From: Symbiodinium natans
Taxonomy: Eukaryota > Sar > Dinophyceae > Suessiales > Symbiodiniaceae
Reading direction: 5' to 3'
Assembly (NCBI GenBank): GCA_905221605.1
Contig: CAJNDS010002512.1
Location: 442,360-506,359, forward strand
DNA: 64,000 bases
Made by a program: the position numbers and the translations under genes. The notes below the pieces were generated by a model. The model was not told the origin of the DNA, made no database searches, and saw only the letters and a program-made list of their open reading frames with translations. Position 1 is the first letter of the stretch; every line of letters starts with the position of its first letter. Shown here one piece after another: positions 1 through 13,144 of this stretch.

Positions 1-2806
1 AAAAAAGAAGAACTGACTCAGAGCAGGGCAAGCAAGTGGCATGCATCGCTCGACGTACCAAGGATTTGGTGACCTTCAGCGTGTACCCGAACTACCGGGG
101 CCAGCCGCAGGCCCTGGCGATTTTCCACATAATAAGGTAAGGCCTGCATTTGAAGCATTGAACAGCACAGCTTGACTGGCAGGCCCCATTACTTGTAGCA
201 TCAATACCTGTGCCCTTCACAATGTTCAGCCCTAGCCTGTGGGGCATCCGGAGCTGTGACCGGTGTGCGTCCACCGGTTGTAGACCAGGCTCCCTTAACC
301 ATCCTGACCCTCGAAACTTAAAGGTTAGGACTTCGAGAGGAATCCTGCGGCCTAAGTGTATCTCCGAGAATGTCCATCAATCTCAGCTCTCGCTTGAAAG
401 CCAGGCCACAGAGCTGCGCCGCTCGAAAAGCTGAAAAGTGAGGCAAGAAGCCGGAAAAGGCTGAAGGAAGGTTGAGGAATAGCACTGTTTCCATGCATGT
501 TCCTGCACTTGGGTGCAAAAGGAAAGGTTACCTTAGAAGTGTGCGACTGTCTTTGGGGGTGCGCCGGGCTTTGTGCTAGTGGTAGGGGATGAATCTCAAG
601 ATTCTGATTGACACAATCGTCAGGACAGGGGTGTGAGCATCTAATTAGTTTGAAGGTGGGGCGCTTGAAGACTTTCCAGAGCAGATCCCCAAATCAAGCC
701 CGGCCTTCAGAGTCTGAGAACTTGCTTTTTTGCTCTCTCCCAGCTGTTTCGGCCACCCTCCAGGGCCCCCAAGATCGTTTGATAACGCTTGCAGTTTGCA
801 GGGCACCGTAACATCATCCAAGTATCGCTTGGCAGCTGGTACAGGGCTCTTGTGGCGAAACTTCGGGCTTTGCTTTTGTAAGCCTATAGTACTTGACAAG
901 TGAGGTTTCGGCACCCATGCTCCAACTTCTCGGCCGCACCTCAGGCTGGGCATTACCTGGAGCAGAGGGAGACTCCACTCTGGAAGTGGGCAAGCTGAAC
1001 TCCGAGCAATGAAGAGCCACATCGAAGCACCAAAAAGCCGCGGCGAAGCGGCTGCAAGCGGTTCCGGTGGTCTCACCCAGTGTCGGCCAGGATGCCAGCA
1101 CAGGTTGCTAAGCAAATGTTGGGACCAGAATGGTGCATGTGTCAACTCTGCACTTGTGATGGTGTCCTGCTCTCAAAGCGACAAGATCTTGGACGCGGAT
1201 GTTTCTTATCAACCCCCAGCTCGCGGAAAGAACTTGCTGCATCTTGCAGCCTCAGGCGACCCTCCTCGCCCTGGGGCCAGGTGCTGTTCGGCTTCAGGGC
1301 TTTGAGAGGCTTCGTGCAATCATTCCCTTTTGGGGGTCTCCAATGCGGGAGTGGGAGGCAAGCAAGGAACCGACCGGGTCCGGACAGAGGTGAGGTTTGG
1401 GGAGTAGGGGGGCGGGCGCAGAGTGGAGTGGATGGGTGGACCCCTATCACCAGCCCAAATGCCCCCTAGTCGTGATGCACCATCCGCTCCCGGAGAGGCG
1501 GGGTTCCAAGGCACGAAAAGTGCCAAATAAAGCAAGGCAATGTTCATGGGGTGGGATTAGGGGGCGGGACACTTACGACCCGCAGATGGTGCTCTCCGAT
1601 GCATCGCAGCATATCGCGCCGCACATCTTATTGGAGTGAAGAGCCATGTATCGCCGCATAGCCTGAAAAACGATGTTGCGTTGATCCAGTTGCTCGTGCC
1701 ATTAAGGTGGGACAGAGAAGTTGTTCTTTTTTGCTCCTGCACTGTCGCGTGGCGAGCTCAGTTCGCGTTTTCCTGCTACAAGCATTGTCCCGAGATACGT
1801 AGTGGATAGGGCCCGGTATCTCAGGGAAGCCTGCGCAAGACGGTGAATTCGTGCGGCACGGCCCTCAATCCACGCTTCACCTTTGAAGTCAGGCGAAAAG
1901 GTGCCATGATGTGCAATGTGAGGCGTGTCAGCATCAACATCTCGGATCATTTCATGGTGGTTCGCAATACACCTGTTGTGTGAAGCTCAGTTTTTTGCAT
2001 GCTTCTCCTAGCATCAAAAGTTGGCGACAGTATTCCCGGTGGCGTATGGTGGAATGATGTCAGTTGACGAGCGGGGGGGGGGGGGGGGGGGGGACCAAAA
2101 ATTGTTGAAGCTGCTTTCGAGGCAAGGCAGATGATGGAAGAATGGTTTCTTGGACGCATGGCCGCAGCACAGCAGTCCTTGCACGACATTCACACAGTTC
2201 CGCAGGTTCCAGCTGCCACTGATGCAGTCACGTGGCTTGGAGCGTCCGCCTCAATTCTGAGTGTTTGAGTTGGCATACAGTTTGGGCACACGCATACGAT
2301 GGAAGGAGTGCGTTGAACATGTGGAATTTTGCCGTTCCAACGCCGCGCACTTTGTCCATGATTTGAGGATCGTTGATTGCGTGACGCAAGACCAGTGTAA
2401 TAGGTCATCATCATAAGGCTGCGTTTCGTGCAACGAACAACCAAGTGCGGGCAGCAGATTGGTTCTTAAATTGGTTCCGAGTGTTGGAGGTGGCCACTGT
2501 AAGGTACTTTATGCACCCACAGCAACGAAGAACAAGAGTTACCTTGAGAAACCTTTGGGCAATGGCCGCTGCACCGCCCACGTCGCCTGCTCCTGGCTTG
2601 GTTCCCGTTTGCTTACGGGCGCCTTCAGGGAGCCTTGCATGTCTTCCATGTTTGCCCGAAAGTCAAAGTTGAAGAATCTGTTTTTCTTTTTTTCTCATGA
2701 ATCTTGTGCATAGCATTTGTTCGGCATCTCCGGTCAATCGTGGGCATAGTCTTGCGTCAAGAATTTGTAAGCTAAAACGCCAAGAGGGATGTGGGCAGTG
2801 ATTCCT

Positions 2807-3022
2807 AAACCCAAAAACCTTTAAACAACCCAAAACCCTAAACCAAAAAATGTTCTCCTCTGAAGTTAGTTGTTTGACTCAATGGACCATAATGGACCCA
2901 TGAACCTTGCCGGCCTTGTGCGAGTGAGCGTCGTAACCCAACAAACCCTCTTCACCCGCACCCTAAACCCTAAACCCTAAACCCTATACCCTATACCCTA
3001 TACCCTATAAACCCTAAACCCG
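2807..3022. repeat. Interstitial telomere-type repeats (CCCTAAA and variants)
   Basis: Tandem and broken CCCTAAA units occur from about 2807 to 2845 and again from 2960 to 3022, with a run of CCCTATA variants inside the second block. TTTAGGG is the Arabidopsis-type telomere repeat also found in dinoflagellates. Similar short blocks are scattered through the host flanks but not in the viral segment. Confidence 0.8.
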
Positions 3023-3184
3023 CGTCTCCTTCAGGAGGACGGCCATCTACTACCTCCCACCAGGCCATGCCGCGGCTTTGCGCTCGGAGCCGCCAAAAGC
3101 CGAGGTGCGGGAGGAACCTCTGTGTAAATGCAGAGTATTGGTGTAGGGTTTAAGGTTAGAAGGTGTCGGCTTAAGGGTTGCTTC

Positions 3185-3224
<40 letters not shown>

Positions 3225-3270
3225 AGTATATATGTAGATATATATATATGTATACATATATGTACATAAA
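3185..3270. repeat. TATATG microsatellite
   Basis: This is an uninterrupted to lightly interrupted run of TATATG and TA units in otherwise mixed-composition host DNA. No gene is associated. Confidence 0.85.
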
Positions 3271-4967
3271 TTATGTTGTTTCTTTCAGACTACATCATAT
3301 TTTGACCTCTAGGATTGAGTGTAGCATTTGCATTGCATGTACAAAGTTACAACCTTGAAGGTCTTGACTTCGACATCCGTCTCCACCTTGAGGGTTGAAT
3401 ACCCTAAGCTGCAATAATGAAAGCCTCAACCACACAACTCCGGCAGCAGAAGATTTGAACCTTGCATGACCCCTGAAAAGAGGATGCGGGGCAGACAACT
3501 GCCAAAGCAGAAGCGCCTGCAGAGCAGGATCGGCATTGCGAAGTCCACGTGCGGAGTATTCTAAGCTAGTTCCCTCACTCGCATGTTGTTTTGGAGAACC
3601 CCGCTGTCAGTTGAGGGTCTCTGCATATCAACACTCGTTGCATGCCGGGTCCACTCGATGGTTTTACATGGCTCGGCCCGTCTCGCCCGCATCGAACGTA
3701 AAGTACAAAGTCCTTGATGCCGGCGCTTGCATGTACTTTCAGATGTCGTATTGCTGAAGTCACACGACTTGCTTGCAGGGCACGTGAGGTTGGCCATTTG
3801 TGTAGGCCAGTGGGGCATGTGTCCGATACCACATCACATGTATTGCTGGGGCGCAGGATCCCTCTGACGTCGCCGACGTCCATGAGGAACTGGAGGCTAT
3901 GGTTTATGACTGTTTGATGCAGTGTTTTGGGGCACACGACACAACCGCTACATAGAAAAATAGCAGTGAACCAATTTGAAGCGAAGCTTCGGCCATAGGT
4001 CAGAGGCAAGAGGGCGAGTTGGCCTGAATAGATCGTGAAACCGGGGTTCTCCGCTGTATCAGGTTGTATAGGTTGTCTTTTTCCTTGGACAGCTGGCAGT
4101 TCTGCTTGAATGGTTGCCGGGTTCTGCGGACTGCCCATGAAGCCTCAAGTTACAGGCATGGAAAGCTTGGAGCTGGCAGGACGCCCGTCCAGAAACGCCT
4201 CAGTGGCCCTTTGTCGAAACAGACCACGAAGAGCCCGAGCTCCAGGTGCTTTGCTGAAAGTAGGCTTTCTGCGCTCGCAAGTGCAAGCAGAGCAATGTGC
4301 GAGGAGGCGAAGGTGCCCAATATGGCCGAGCCTGTACACGCAGACGCGAGACGGCACAAGTTTGGAGTTTGCAGCTTGGGGTTGGTAATCTCGGCAACCC
4401 CATTGATTCTTGTCAGTGGACTTGTTTTGCGTGTTCTCCGAGCCTGGAGCTGATGCCGCCCAATGAAGGGCCTCTGGCGTCTAGTGATCGGATGATCGGA
4501 CATCTCCCACAGCCTTTGTCGAAGTTCGAGGCTGACACCCAGTGACTCCCAGACCCTTGAGCAAGTACCCGGACGTTGACGCTAAAGTACCTTTCCAATA
4601 TTAAAGCCCCCCAGCCTTGGAACACCAAGCTCAGGAGCCGATGCAGCCATGGCCGGTGGCTGGGCCGTGGCCGACGGAGGTGCAGCAGTTCGACTACGAG
4701 CAACGGCTGCAGCCGCCTGGCGTCGGTAAGCTGTTGTATGTACATTTTATGTGAGATATATATATAATATAATATACAAAGTCCATATATATATATAGAG
4801 TGATTTCTGGCTGTTAGAATTGAGGGTGTGTGCAGTTCGGAATAATAGTTGGCTCGAAGACGCTGGCGATGGGTTTTTTGAAATTCTTGGGCAAAGGGCC
4901 TGCATGCCACAAGCATGGCCTTGGTTCCAGCCTTTAGGGCTTAGGGCTTAGGGTTGAGGGTTGAGGG

Positions 4968-5303
4968 TTTAATCATCATCAAGTCGTAGCTGAGTTTCCC
5001 GACGAACCAGAAGATGGGGATTGGTTTGAGCAAAGTCAGCTCAGGCTCCAGATGATCCAGCAAATGCGGATGCAGAGCTTCCAGCAATATCAACCTCATC
5101 AGCCCACTCAGCATCCTTTTCAGCCATTTCAGCTACCTCAAGCACATCAGCCGCCCCCTGCAAGAATTGGATGTGGTACACCAGTGGAGCAGGGTGTTCT
5201 CATCAAAAAAGCATTGACCGTGCGTCGGAACGGAGGCAAAGTTGCGACAGCTACGACGCCCATCCCGTCACGAGCGCCTCAGATCCTACATGATCCTACA
5301 TGA
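4968..5303 (+). CDS. Possible host exon, glutamine/proline-rich
   Basis: An open frame with no initiating methionine at its left edge encodes an acidic stretch and then a Gln/Pro/His-rich stretch with repeated FQPFQLP-like segments; an internal Met lies at 5052. The strong compositional bias in a single frame, with no matching bias on the other strand, looks like a coding exon of a regulatory or low-complexity protein. No family is recognised and no splice sites were proven. It ends at a four-copy decamer repeat. It could equally be a fortuitous low-complexity frame. Confidence 0.25.
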   Translation, partial: FNHHQVVAEFPDEPEDGDWFEQSQLRLQMIQQMRMQSFQQYQPHQPTQHPFQPFQLPQAHQPPPARIGCGTPVEQGVLIKKALTVRRNGGKVATATTPIPSRAPQILHDPT

Positions 5304-5322
5304 TCCTACATGATCCTACATG
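5282..5322. repeat. Short tandem repeat, unit ATCCTACATG, four copies
   Basis: Four head-to-tail copies of a 10-bp unit lie directly after the possible Gln/Pro-rich exon. This is a simple minisatellite with no other visible function. Confidence 0.85.
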
Positions 5323-6325
5323 TCATGCCAAGCCAAGTCTTTCATTTTGCCGTGGCATGCTGCGACGGACCATAGAGGTGTCAGCTTCCGGCCATGGAAA
5401 AACCTAAACATGTATTGTCGATTGGCCCCTGCTTCGCAGTTCTGTACATACGTAAGTCTCTCTCGGATCGTCTTGGGCTTGAGAATCGTCACTGAGCACA
5501 CCGTAGATAGCAGGATATGATCACGAAAGAGTTCTGTACTCGTTTGACCACAGCTCATTGACCCATCGGACCTTGGCACTTCACCCAGGCGAGGAGGAGC
5601 CGCCGAAGAACTTCGCATCTTGGCACGGAGATTTCACCAAGTGCTTCATGTCATTTCAGGTTTTTTTGTTTGCATATTGTTTTCACAGGATGAGATTTTG
5701 TGGGCTCGGTGGGCTGAAAATGCTTGAGTTGGATTGAATTACTGGCTCAAAACCCAACTTAATCGGTTGTTGATCACCTTGAGGCCCCAAGACCACGACT
5801 CGAACCCTGTGTGTCGATGTCGGGCTGAGGCCTTGCAGGCTTTGACTGAAGCCCTAGATCGGGCAGAGGCAGGCAGCCAAGTTGAATGCAGAGCAAGTCG
5901 GCCCCAGAGCTCCAAGATCGTATGACCAGTGCCGAGAAATTGACATATCAGGATAAAATAGGCCATTAACACGAAAACGTTCAAAAAATAAAGGTACAGC
6001 AGGTGTGGAGCAATTCCTGCCTCGCTATGTTACGTCACGTACATATTGCCTGGCACTATATGCTTAATTGTCCCGAGTCTATAGACTGCTGGACTACTGC
6101 GCTGCAAATTGTTGCCCAAGCCACGCAAGAGCTTTCTCCGACTTTCTTGTGTTGCCAGGTTGATATGCTGACTGGCGGGCGTAGCCGCGCAAGCGATGAC
6201 GTCACAGATGCCATGAGGCAGTGTGGCTTCGCAGCTCGGAAGACTTGTTCTACTGGGGGCACAATTTCGACGAACGAATGTTCAACATTACCTCTCCGGC
6301 GTGCTGGAAGCGACAACAGTGTTCG

Positions 6326-6360
<35 letters not shown>

Positions 6361-9300
6361 ATCATATCAAGAATTCACACTTGCCAAGCGTTTAGGTGAG
6401 GAGTTTGGAAACTAGATTTGTGGCTCTCTTGACTACACTTAAGCACGTTGTACAGCAGAGTCCGGCGTCATGATCGAACTGCGCAGCCGACAAACCTGTC
6501 ATTCAGCATGCTTCTTTCACCCATGTGAGGCAACGGCCCCAGCACATGTCGCCCTAAGGAGGTGAATGACTATATCCTCGGCGATGCCAATCGGGGCTCT
6601 GGTGGATCGATCAACTTTGCATTGAAGGTTGGGACTCAGAGCACTATTACCTGATCTCAGAAGTTTTTTCTCCTTTGTTCATGAACCTGGGAGCCCTGAA
6701 ATGGCGATCTACCTGTATCTCGCCTGTTGAAACGCTTGTCTGCTAACTTAACGGGCGGACATCTGGGCACCGTTCGAAGTTGAACCTACACCAACTTCAG
6801 ATGTCAAGTTTATGCAAGCAAGTATGCTGTAAGAAGTGGTGTCAGTGTCTAAGAAGTGGATAGCCTTACTTCGCAACTACTGGACATTCCCTTGAGAGAG
6901 GGAGAGAGAGAGAGAGGGAGAGAGAGAGAGTAGATCTGAAAACAGGCCGGATCCGCCCAGGCTGTTCCTACCATAACCTAACCGTAAATTAGTCAAGGGT
7001 CCCGGATTCTTGTTCAAATTCCCTAAGCCTTAAACCCTGAGACTTTGAGACAGTGTGTGCCCCGCCTGGCTTGTCCGAGTGTGATCCATTGAACTCTGAA
7101 CCCGAAACCCTAAACCCTACTCGGCGTGTCCGAATTCGGAGGCTGCCGGTGAAGCTTTGAACAAAGCGATGGAGTCATCCAAGCCCAAAGGGCCCGAGCC
7201 GGAGGCACGGGAAACATGGACATTGATGCTTGTAGGGTTTAGGGTTTAGGGTTGTTGGGTCTACAGATTATAGTAGGCTTAGCGGGCTTATGGATGGGGG
7301 TGTTTAAGGCTTCTGTTGAGTGTTGAGGGCTTGTGGTTCTAGTTCCTCCTGCTCAGGCTTGCAGGGTTTATGACGCTTACAGGATTCATACAGCCTGTAG
7401 GACTATGTAGCTGTAGGGGGGTTTAGGGCTGTTGGTTTGCAGGGCTTTTGGTATCGCTAGGGTTTAGGGCTCATAGAGCACAAGGCGCACGCTCAGGCAA
7501 GTTTGACTGGTAGATGTTAGATGTCTGCTTGGCCTTGAAAGCTGCAAGCATCGCGCACACCCTTCTATTTGAGAGTCAAGGCTTCTTGTATGGTTGGTCA
7601 GGGTCTCATCCCGGACGCGGGGCAACCTGCAAACTCTGGAAGCTAGCCAATGCCGCAGGAGTTTGACCGAAGTCTTGCCACTGCTTTGGGCCTCACCGTG
7701 CCTTGTACTGGATGTTCATTTGTGTGCTCTTGGACGGGAATAGGGGTCAACAAGTTTCGGTCGCTGGGAAGGTCTATAAACCGGGCGCATACTATTTGTT
7801 GTTTGCAGCTGCCCTGCAGGGTGTGCGATTATGGCTTTGGAGCTGCACAGCTTGACAGGCTTTGCCTATGTGACCTAGCTTGGGTACCCCTAAGAAGCCA
7901 AAGTTTGGCGACGAGAGCTGATGTGATGAAAGCGTGAGGTGAACCCAGCCGGCCGCCGAAAAGCTCCGAAGCAGGAGGCAGCCATCGTTTGAACAGCGCG
8001 ACTGCCAGTGACTTCCATCTTACGTGCGAATTGTGCGAACATGATCTGACATGTCAACGATTGAAAACTGCGGAGCATGCGCATAAGAGCACATCCATGT
8101 AACTAATAGTGACTTTGAGGAGGATCATGCTCCAAGCGCAGCTGGCAGAAGCAGCCGTGCGCCGAGCATCACACGGAAGGCACCCAACATTTCTCGTCAA
8201 GAGTTGGAGGGAGCGGAGTGCTAAGCAAAGCAGTTGCCTGTTTTCTCCCCCCAGCCTGGCCGTTTGGAGAGCACAGACGTACGTCGGACACCAGTGCGTC
8301 CAAAGGAAGAGTTTTTCTTTGCGTTGCAGCTGAATATAGTTCAATCAAAGTTCGGGACGCGTTTCCCGTGTCAGAGAGGCCGTGGAATGCTCTCAGCCCA
8401 GTGGCTTGGACTCACAGAGCCAAGCTTTTGATGCATTCGCAGAGCAGATGCGGGCCAGCGAGACAGCCCGGTTCGAGGACGGTATGCCAAAGCTCTAGGG
8501 TTATAGAGACTAAGCCATGAATCTGTGCCAAGGTCTTAACTGATAAGTGAAATATTTTTGAACATGTCAGCTGCACCTCAGAAACTTCGGCGGGCATGCT
8601 GAATTGTTTTCTCAATCCGCCAGCCCCGCTTGTCAGTGTGTCGTAGTGTATCGTAGGTCCAAGTGCCTGCAGGAAGGCTATCCGCCGTACCGCCCCCCGC
8701 GGCAGCCGTCGGCGAGGGAGAGAGATCTCCAGGCCAAGCCGCTGCGTTGGGCGTTGGCGTTGGCTGTGTATCGGCATTGCTTCAAGCTCTGGGGACGCCT
8801 TTGGGTTGCTAGAGTGGCTGCTAAATGCATTTAAATGACAGTCTCAGAATTTCAGGATGCTTTCCACAAACGCTTCCGACATGTTTCGGACTTAGGGTGC
8901 CTACTGCATCTACTGCTGCACATGTTGGACAATTTGGACATAAAGTCGCACCATAGTTGTCATTGCTGCTGCTGCTGCTGGCCTCACTAGGAGAAAAGTA
9001 GAGCTCTGGTTCTGGACCTCGACCTGGACGAAGCCGCCGCGGAAGAGGCATAGAACGGCACGGTTTCGGATCCACTGTTCTAACTACACCTCCAGTGAGC
9101 ATCGCCAGCGATGAATTCATGATTCGTCCAAAACATTCGCAGCATCATTCGTCGAGGAAATAACATATTAGCATTTCACGCGCTTTAGTCGTCCAGTCTG
9201 CTTGCGCAGGCCAAGAATGAAGAAATCGAAGAGATCTCCGAAGTGGCTGGGCTGCGAACAATCCGGAAAACACTTCAGAAATGTGTTTTATATTAGTTTG

Positions 9301-9735
9301 CAATAGAAGTCTTGCGACTTTTGCCTCACGACGCGGAGAAGCCGTGCCAACCATGCAAGTTTTCAAGTGGAACTTTCAAATAGCCGTCACCTTCTCGGGC
9401 GCTGTTTTGCCGAGGCATTACCGTCACAACATCTAATGTCGCAAGAAGCAACACAAATCAACGACAATGTGAACCAACGAGTTGTGCATCCAGGACATAG
9501 CTGGATTTGGATTTGGTCTTGCGGATGCACTCGGTCTGGAGGCAAGCCTACATGGTTTCCAGACTCTGCTCCTATTCGAGCCCGTTCCAAGTCGAAAGAC
9601 ATGAGCAGCGATATCCTTCTGTATACTTACATATGTACCAATAGCTTGCTTGCATCTCGATGCTGCACACGCGCAGGCCTTCTCGGCTTGCCTTGTTGCT
9701 ATATGGTCTTGGCTTGGTTTGGCAGACATGTCTTG
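5323..9735. other. Host flank with no supportable gene
   Basis: Nothing recognisable as a gene is visible. The stretch contains an ATG trinucleotide run (about 6327-6361), a GA run (about 6894-6932) and several short TTTAGGG/CCCTAAA blocks near 7030-7460. Confidence 0.5.
6327..6361. repeat. ATG/GAT trinucleotide microsatellite
   Basis: About eleven uninterrupted trinucleotide units. A related GAT run occurs near 63425-63475. Confidence 0.85.
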
Positions 9736-9739
9736 GCAG

Positions 9740-10036
9740 GTCTCCACACCACCGTGGGCACGAAAGCTCCGGCCAGAGCAGCCAGAGCAGCCAGAGCACC
9801 CACATCGCAGCCGCGCCGAGGGAGTCACAACGTCAAAGCACGAGCCAGAGCAGCCGCCCATGCCGCCCATGATGGCGCCGCCGGGACCATCCGAGCGTTT
9901 TAGCCCGGGCAGCAGCGTACAGGAGGTGAAGGAACCGGAGCTGGATGCCGCCAAGGCTTACAGCGAGGCGCAGGGACACCCCCCCAAAGGAGAGTGCAAA
10001 AACCGTGGTTGGGTTTCAGTATGGGGAGGTGCATAG
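9740..10036 (+). CDS. Possible host exon, proline/glutamate-rich
   Basis: The open frame carries short PEQ repeats (from about 9775) followed by a Pro/Met-rich and then an acidic segment. Codon use and composition look protein-like through about 9995. No domain is recognised, no start codon is convincing, and flanking splice sites were not established. It may be a low-complexity exon or a chance frame through a CAGAGCAGC repeat. Confidence 0.22.
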   Translation, partial: VSTPPWARKLRPEQPEQPEHPHRSRAEGVTTSKHEPEQPPMPPMMAPPGPSERFSPGSSVQEVKEPELDAAKAYSEAQGHPPKGECKNRGWVSVWGGA

Positions 10037-12987
10037 TGCCTGCCGTGGGTTTCGCAGGGATAGTGGCAAGATGAGAAAGGACGATATCTAGTAACGAAAA
10101 GCGAACAGGAATGCTGCAGAGGCTTCATAGTGCAGACATGTGTAGACTTCAACCGGCTGGAAAACCCGAAAAGGACCAACACACTGCCTAGGGAGGCCCC
10201 CATAGTCTGCAGGTCGCCAGAGAAGCCGCAGCCGCTGCACTGCCGGCGCAGCTTCAAGCCAGGCTCACGCTCACATTGGCAGGTCCTAGGAACATTTTTG
10301 TGAGTGACCGCGGTTTTTGCGGTTTTGGCTGGAGGTTCAAGATGGCTGGATTGCTTGGGGCTGGTAGTCAAAGCACAAGCGATTCTCCAGGACCAGCGAA
10401 GACTGGAAGCATTCCAGTCTTGAAAGACTGGACTCTCCACCGAGTCAGATGTACATCATACCTGGCCAGCACCTCAGAAGCGGGAGCCCTCAACGAGACT
10501 TTTTGAACGGAAAAGGAGACACTGGGAGACGGGCAAACCGTCTGTTAAGCGGCATGTAGAATTGCTTTCGTGATTTGCTGTAAGTTTCTGGCTTTGGCGC
10601 TGTTTGCCAATGGTGCCAGACTTTTGGGGTTTGCTGTCGTGCATAGTGTACTGAAGTAAGGTGAGGCTTTGTCCTTCCCTCCGCACACACATACTTGGCA
10701 GATGAGTGCAGAGGGGAGGGGTTCTACTCTTCAGCTGCACAAGCATCATCACAGCATTCCATGTTTGTCCTTCAGGTCTTGACCGGCGAAGACTGGAGTC
10801 AATGTCACGGGACCTTTCGCGCGGCTGTGTGCGAATGCCTCGATCCAACAGTCGGCCCAAGGCCCGGCCGCAGTGATGGGAACTTACAGTATGTCAAAGT
10901 TGCGCTTCGAATGGTGAAACGTGGTCCGTGGTGATTTGGCACAGGTGCCGCCGATTGAGCGTCGCCCACTGCAAAAGCGCGACAACCTCGTGGACTTTGT
11001 CTTAGCTGACGCAGGCTGGAGATAAAATTTCCTCCGTCCTGTCCATGTCCAAGCCACTCGTGGTTTGTCCAACAAACCTCACCGCCTGGCGATGCATTTT
11101 AAGACTGTTCTGCCGTGCAGAGTCTCAGAGTCGCGTGTGGATGTGAATGCATTGCTGGCAGATCCAGCGCGGTCCACCACACCACGGTTCAACCGCGGCC
11201 CATCAATGCAGCGCCCTCGGCATCCCAAGCGAGCCTCGAGCTTCTTAATTCTCGTCAGCGTGCACGTACTTCTGAAAACGACCCGAGGAAGGGGCAAGCC
11301 ATGAGCACCTGCTACAGCCAGTTTCCAGACAGGACACGCTGCTCGAAAAGTGCTCCTCCCATCCATTTGGGGGGTTGATCTACATAACCCTTAACCCTAA
11401 ACCCCAAACCCTAAACCCTTCTTAAGGCACCCTTAGCATTCTGATCTACCCCCCGCCCGACCCCCCCCCCCCGCCGCGCCCCCAATTACATGACACAGTC
11501 TTGTGACATCTTGCATCTTCAGCCTGGGGCAGGAAGCAGCTAACTCCTCGGAGGCAAAAGCAGGCGCACCAAAGCATTAGGATATGCGGAATCTGCCGCG
11601 CGACCACCCGCCCACCATATACACACATTGGCCCCTGAAGTGCGATGTTGCTGAATGCTCGCGCATTTGTTTCACGAACACTGTTCACAACATGGAAGCT
11701 CTCCCGCTTTCTTGATGTTTCTCTGCGAGGCGCAGCCGACAGTGGCCTCTCTGCCACCGCTCTCAAAAAAGAAGCGCTACCTGTGGCAGTGAGGCCGACA
11801 GTCAGCCGGTAAAGCTTGTGCAACTTGTCTAGCAGGATGTCATGCCAACCATGTTGGTTTGAGATGCTTTTCATTGCTTGTAACGTCTTCTTGAACTGGG
11901 ATCATGCCTACTTGAGTATTCCTGAAACTCTTGTGATTGTTGGGGGCGCACACACGGACGTGAGAATGTGCGCGTGTGTGTGTGTGTGTGTACGTGTACG
12001 TGTACGTGTACGTGTACGTGTACGTGTACGTGTACGTGTACGTGTACGTGTACGTGTACGTGCGCGTGTGTACGTGCGTGCGCGCGTCCGCTCGCACACG
12101 CGTGCGGTGCGCTTACGTGTGCGTGCATGCGCTCACGTGCGACTGTGCGTGCCGCCTTTGCTTGATACGTGTGTGTGTATGTGTGTATCGCCTGGTTCCG
12201 CTTGTTTGCTCGGCGTGAAATTCGAACCTTTGAGCTATGGATAGCTTCAAGTTTGTGTGCATCGAGGGAAAGCGCCTACCCAAAGGACCATGCACCCACC
12301 CTGCACAGGAACATGCACAAAACAGCAGCGCGAAAGCTCATTGATAGGTTTTGGGGGTTTGGGATATGTGCATATGCATATGTATTTATCTACATATATG
12401 TATGTTTTTGGGCGAGTTCTTTTTCGCGAAGGAGGCCACGCCGCGATGACAGAATTTAAATCAACACCCGACGCCCTGGCGAAAGGGCGCCCTCACACAC
12501 GACATCATAAAACCATGTTGCGATTGGCTTTCACTTACTGTGTCGCAATCCACAGCGCTGCACTTACCTGCAGAACCCCCCTTGCGACAGGGAGTGGTGG
12601 CAGCTCGACAGGCCGCAGAAGAACTGCGAGCCCAAGCCGTTTCACTTTGGACTTCCGGGCTAGCCGAGATTTTTCTGTAAAGCAAGCATGAGACTGGAGT
12701 ACAAGTGCATAGGGCCGATTACCATCTAAGCTCGGCAGCGAGAGGTCTTGAAATCCTCCAGGATTGCAAATGAGCAATTTGGGAAAACAGGAGCCTGCCT
12801 TGTGGCTTGTTCTGAAGCTGCCATGAAGTTCTTGAAGGTCCAGCCATGTTTTGCAACATGCACATGGGTACGTGCCGTTCTATGTGTTGAAGGCTTAGGC
12901 GGGCCGTAAGATTGGGCGGCGGACAGAACAATCGGAACCTTATGAGTTGATGTCTTCGGGGCTGCAGCGTACTGACGCTTAGCTGAT
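10037..12987. other. Host flank with no supportable gene, bordering the assembly gap
   Basis: Apart from CCCTAAA repeats at 11385-11420, a C run near 11459-11472 and the large TACGTG/GT microsatellite, nothing recognisable is present. Confidence 0.5.
11971..12070. repeat. GT and TACGTG microsatellite
   Basis: A GT run (about 11974-11992) passes into at least eleven copies of the hexamer TACGTG, then into degenerate GT/GC alternation up to about 12160. Alternating purine-pyrimidine sequence of this length could adopt Z-DNA, which is inference only. The frames open through it encode only low-complexity repeats and are not genes. Confidence 0.9.
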
Positions 12988-13011
12988 CTCTGCGCAATAT
13001 GATGCGCAGAG
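12988..13011. repeat. Perfect 9-bp inverted repeat beside the gap
   Basis: CTCTGCGCA and TGCGCAGAG flank a 6-nt spacer (ATATGA), 33 bp left of the run of N. It is in host-composition DNA; no function is assigned. Confidence 0.7.
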
Positions 13012-13044
13012 CTGAAGCCCCACCAAGGCGTTTCCGGACAGAGC

Positions 13045-13144
13045 NNNNNNNNNNNNNNNNNNNNNNNNNNNNNNNNNNNNNNNNNNNNNNNNNNNNNNNN
13101 NNNNNNNNNNNNNNNNNNNNNNNNNNNNNNNNNNNNNNNNNNNN
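13045..13144. other. Assembly gap, 100 N
   Basis: Exactly 100 N separate host-type DNA on the left from viral-type DNA on the right. A round 100 usually marks a gap of unknown size. The left end of the viral element and the 3' part of the fibre gene are hidden here. Confidence 0.98.

Larger units (their letters stand above)
1..4960. other. Host flank with no supportable gene
   Basis: No open frame in this stretch has recognisable motifs or convincing protein-like composition. It holds a long G run near 2071-2092, telomere-type CCCTAAA repeats, a TATATG microsatellite and AT-dinucleotide runs near 4750-4800. Short exons of an intron-rich gene could be present but cannot be distinguished here. 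Confidence 0.5.

Noticed and set aside
11816-12244. Long frames through the TACGTG/GT microsatellite on both strands
   Set aside because: They encode only dipeptide repeats in every frame; the repeat explains them fully.
12719-13044. Continuation of the fibre reading frame left of the gap
   Set aside because: The frame is open only because the N run is read through. Composition left of the gap is host-type and the protein sequence has no fibre character.
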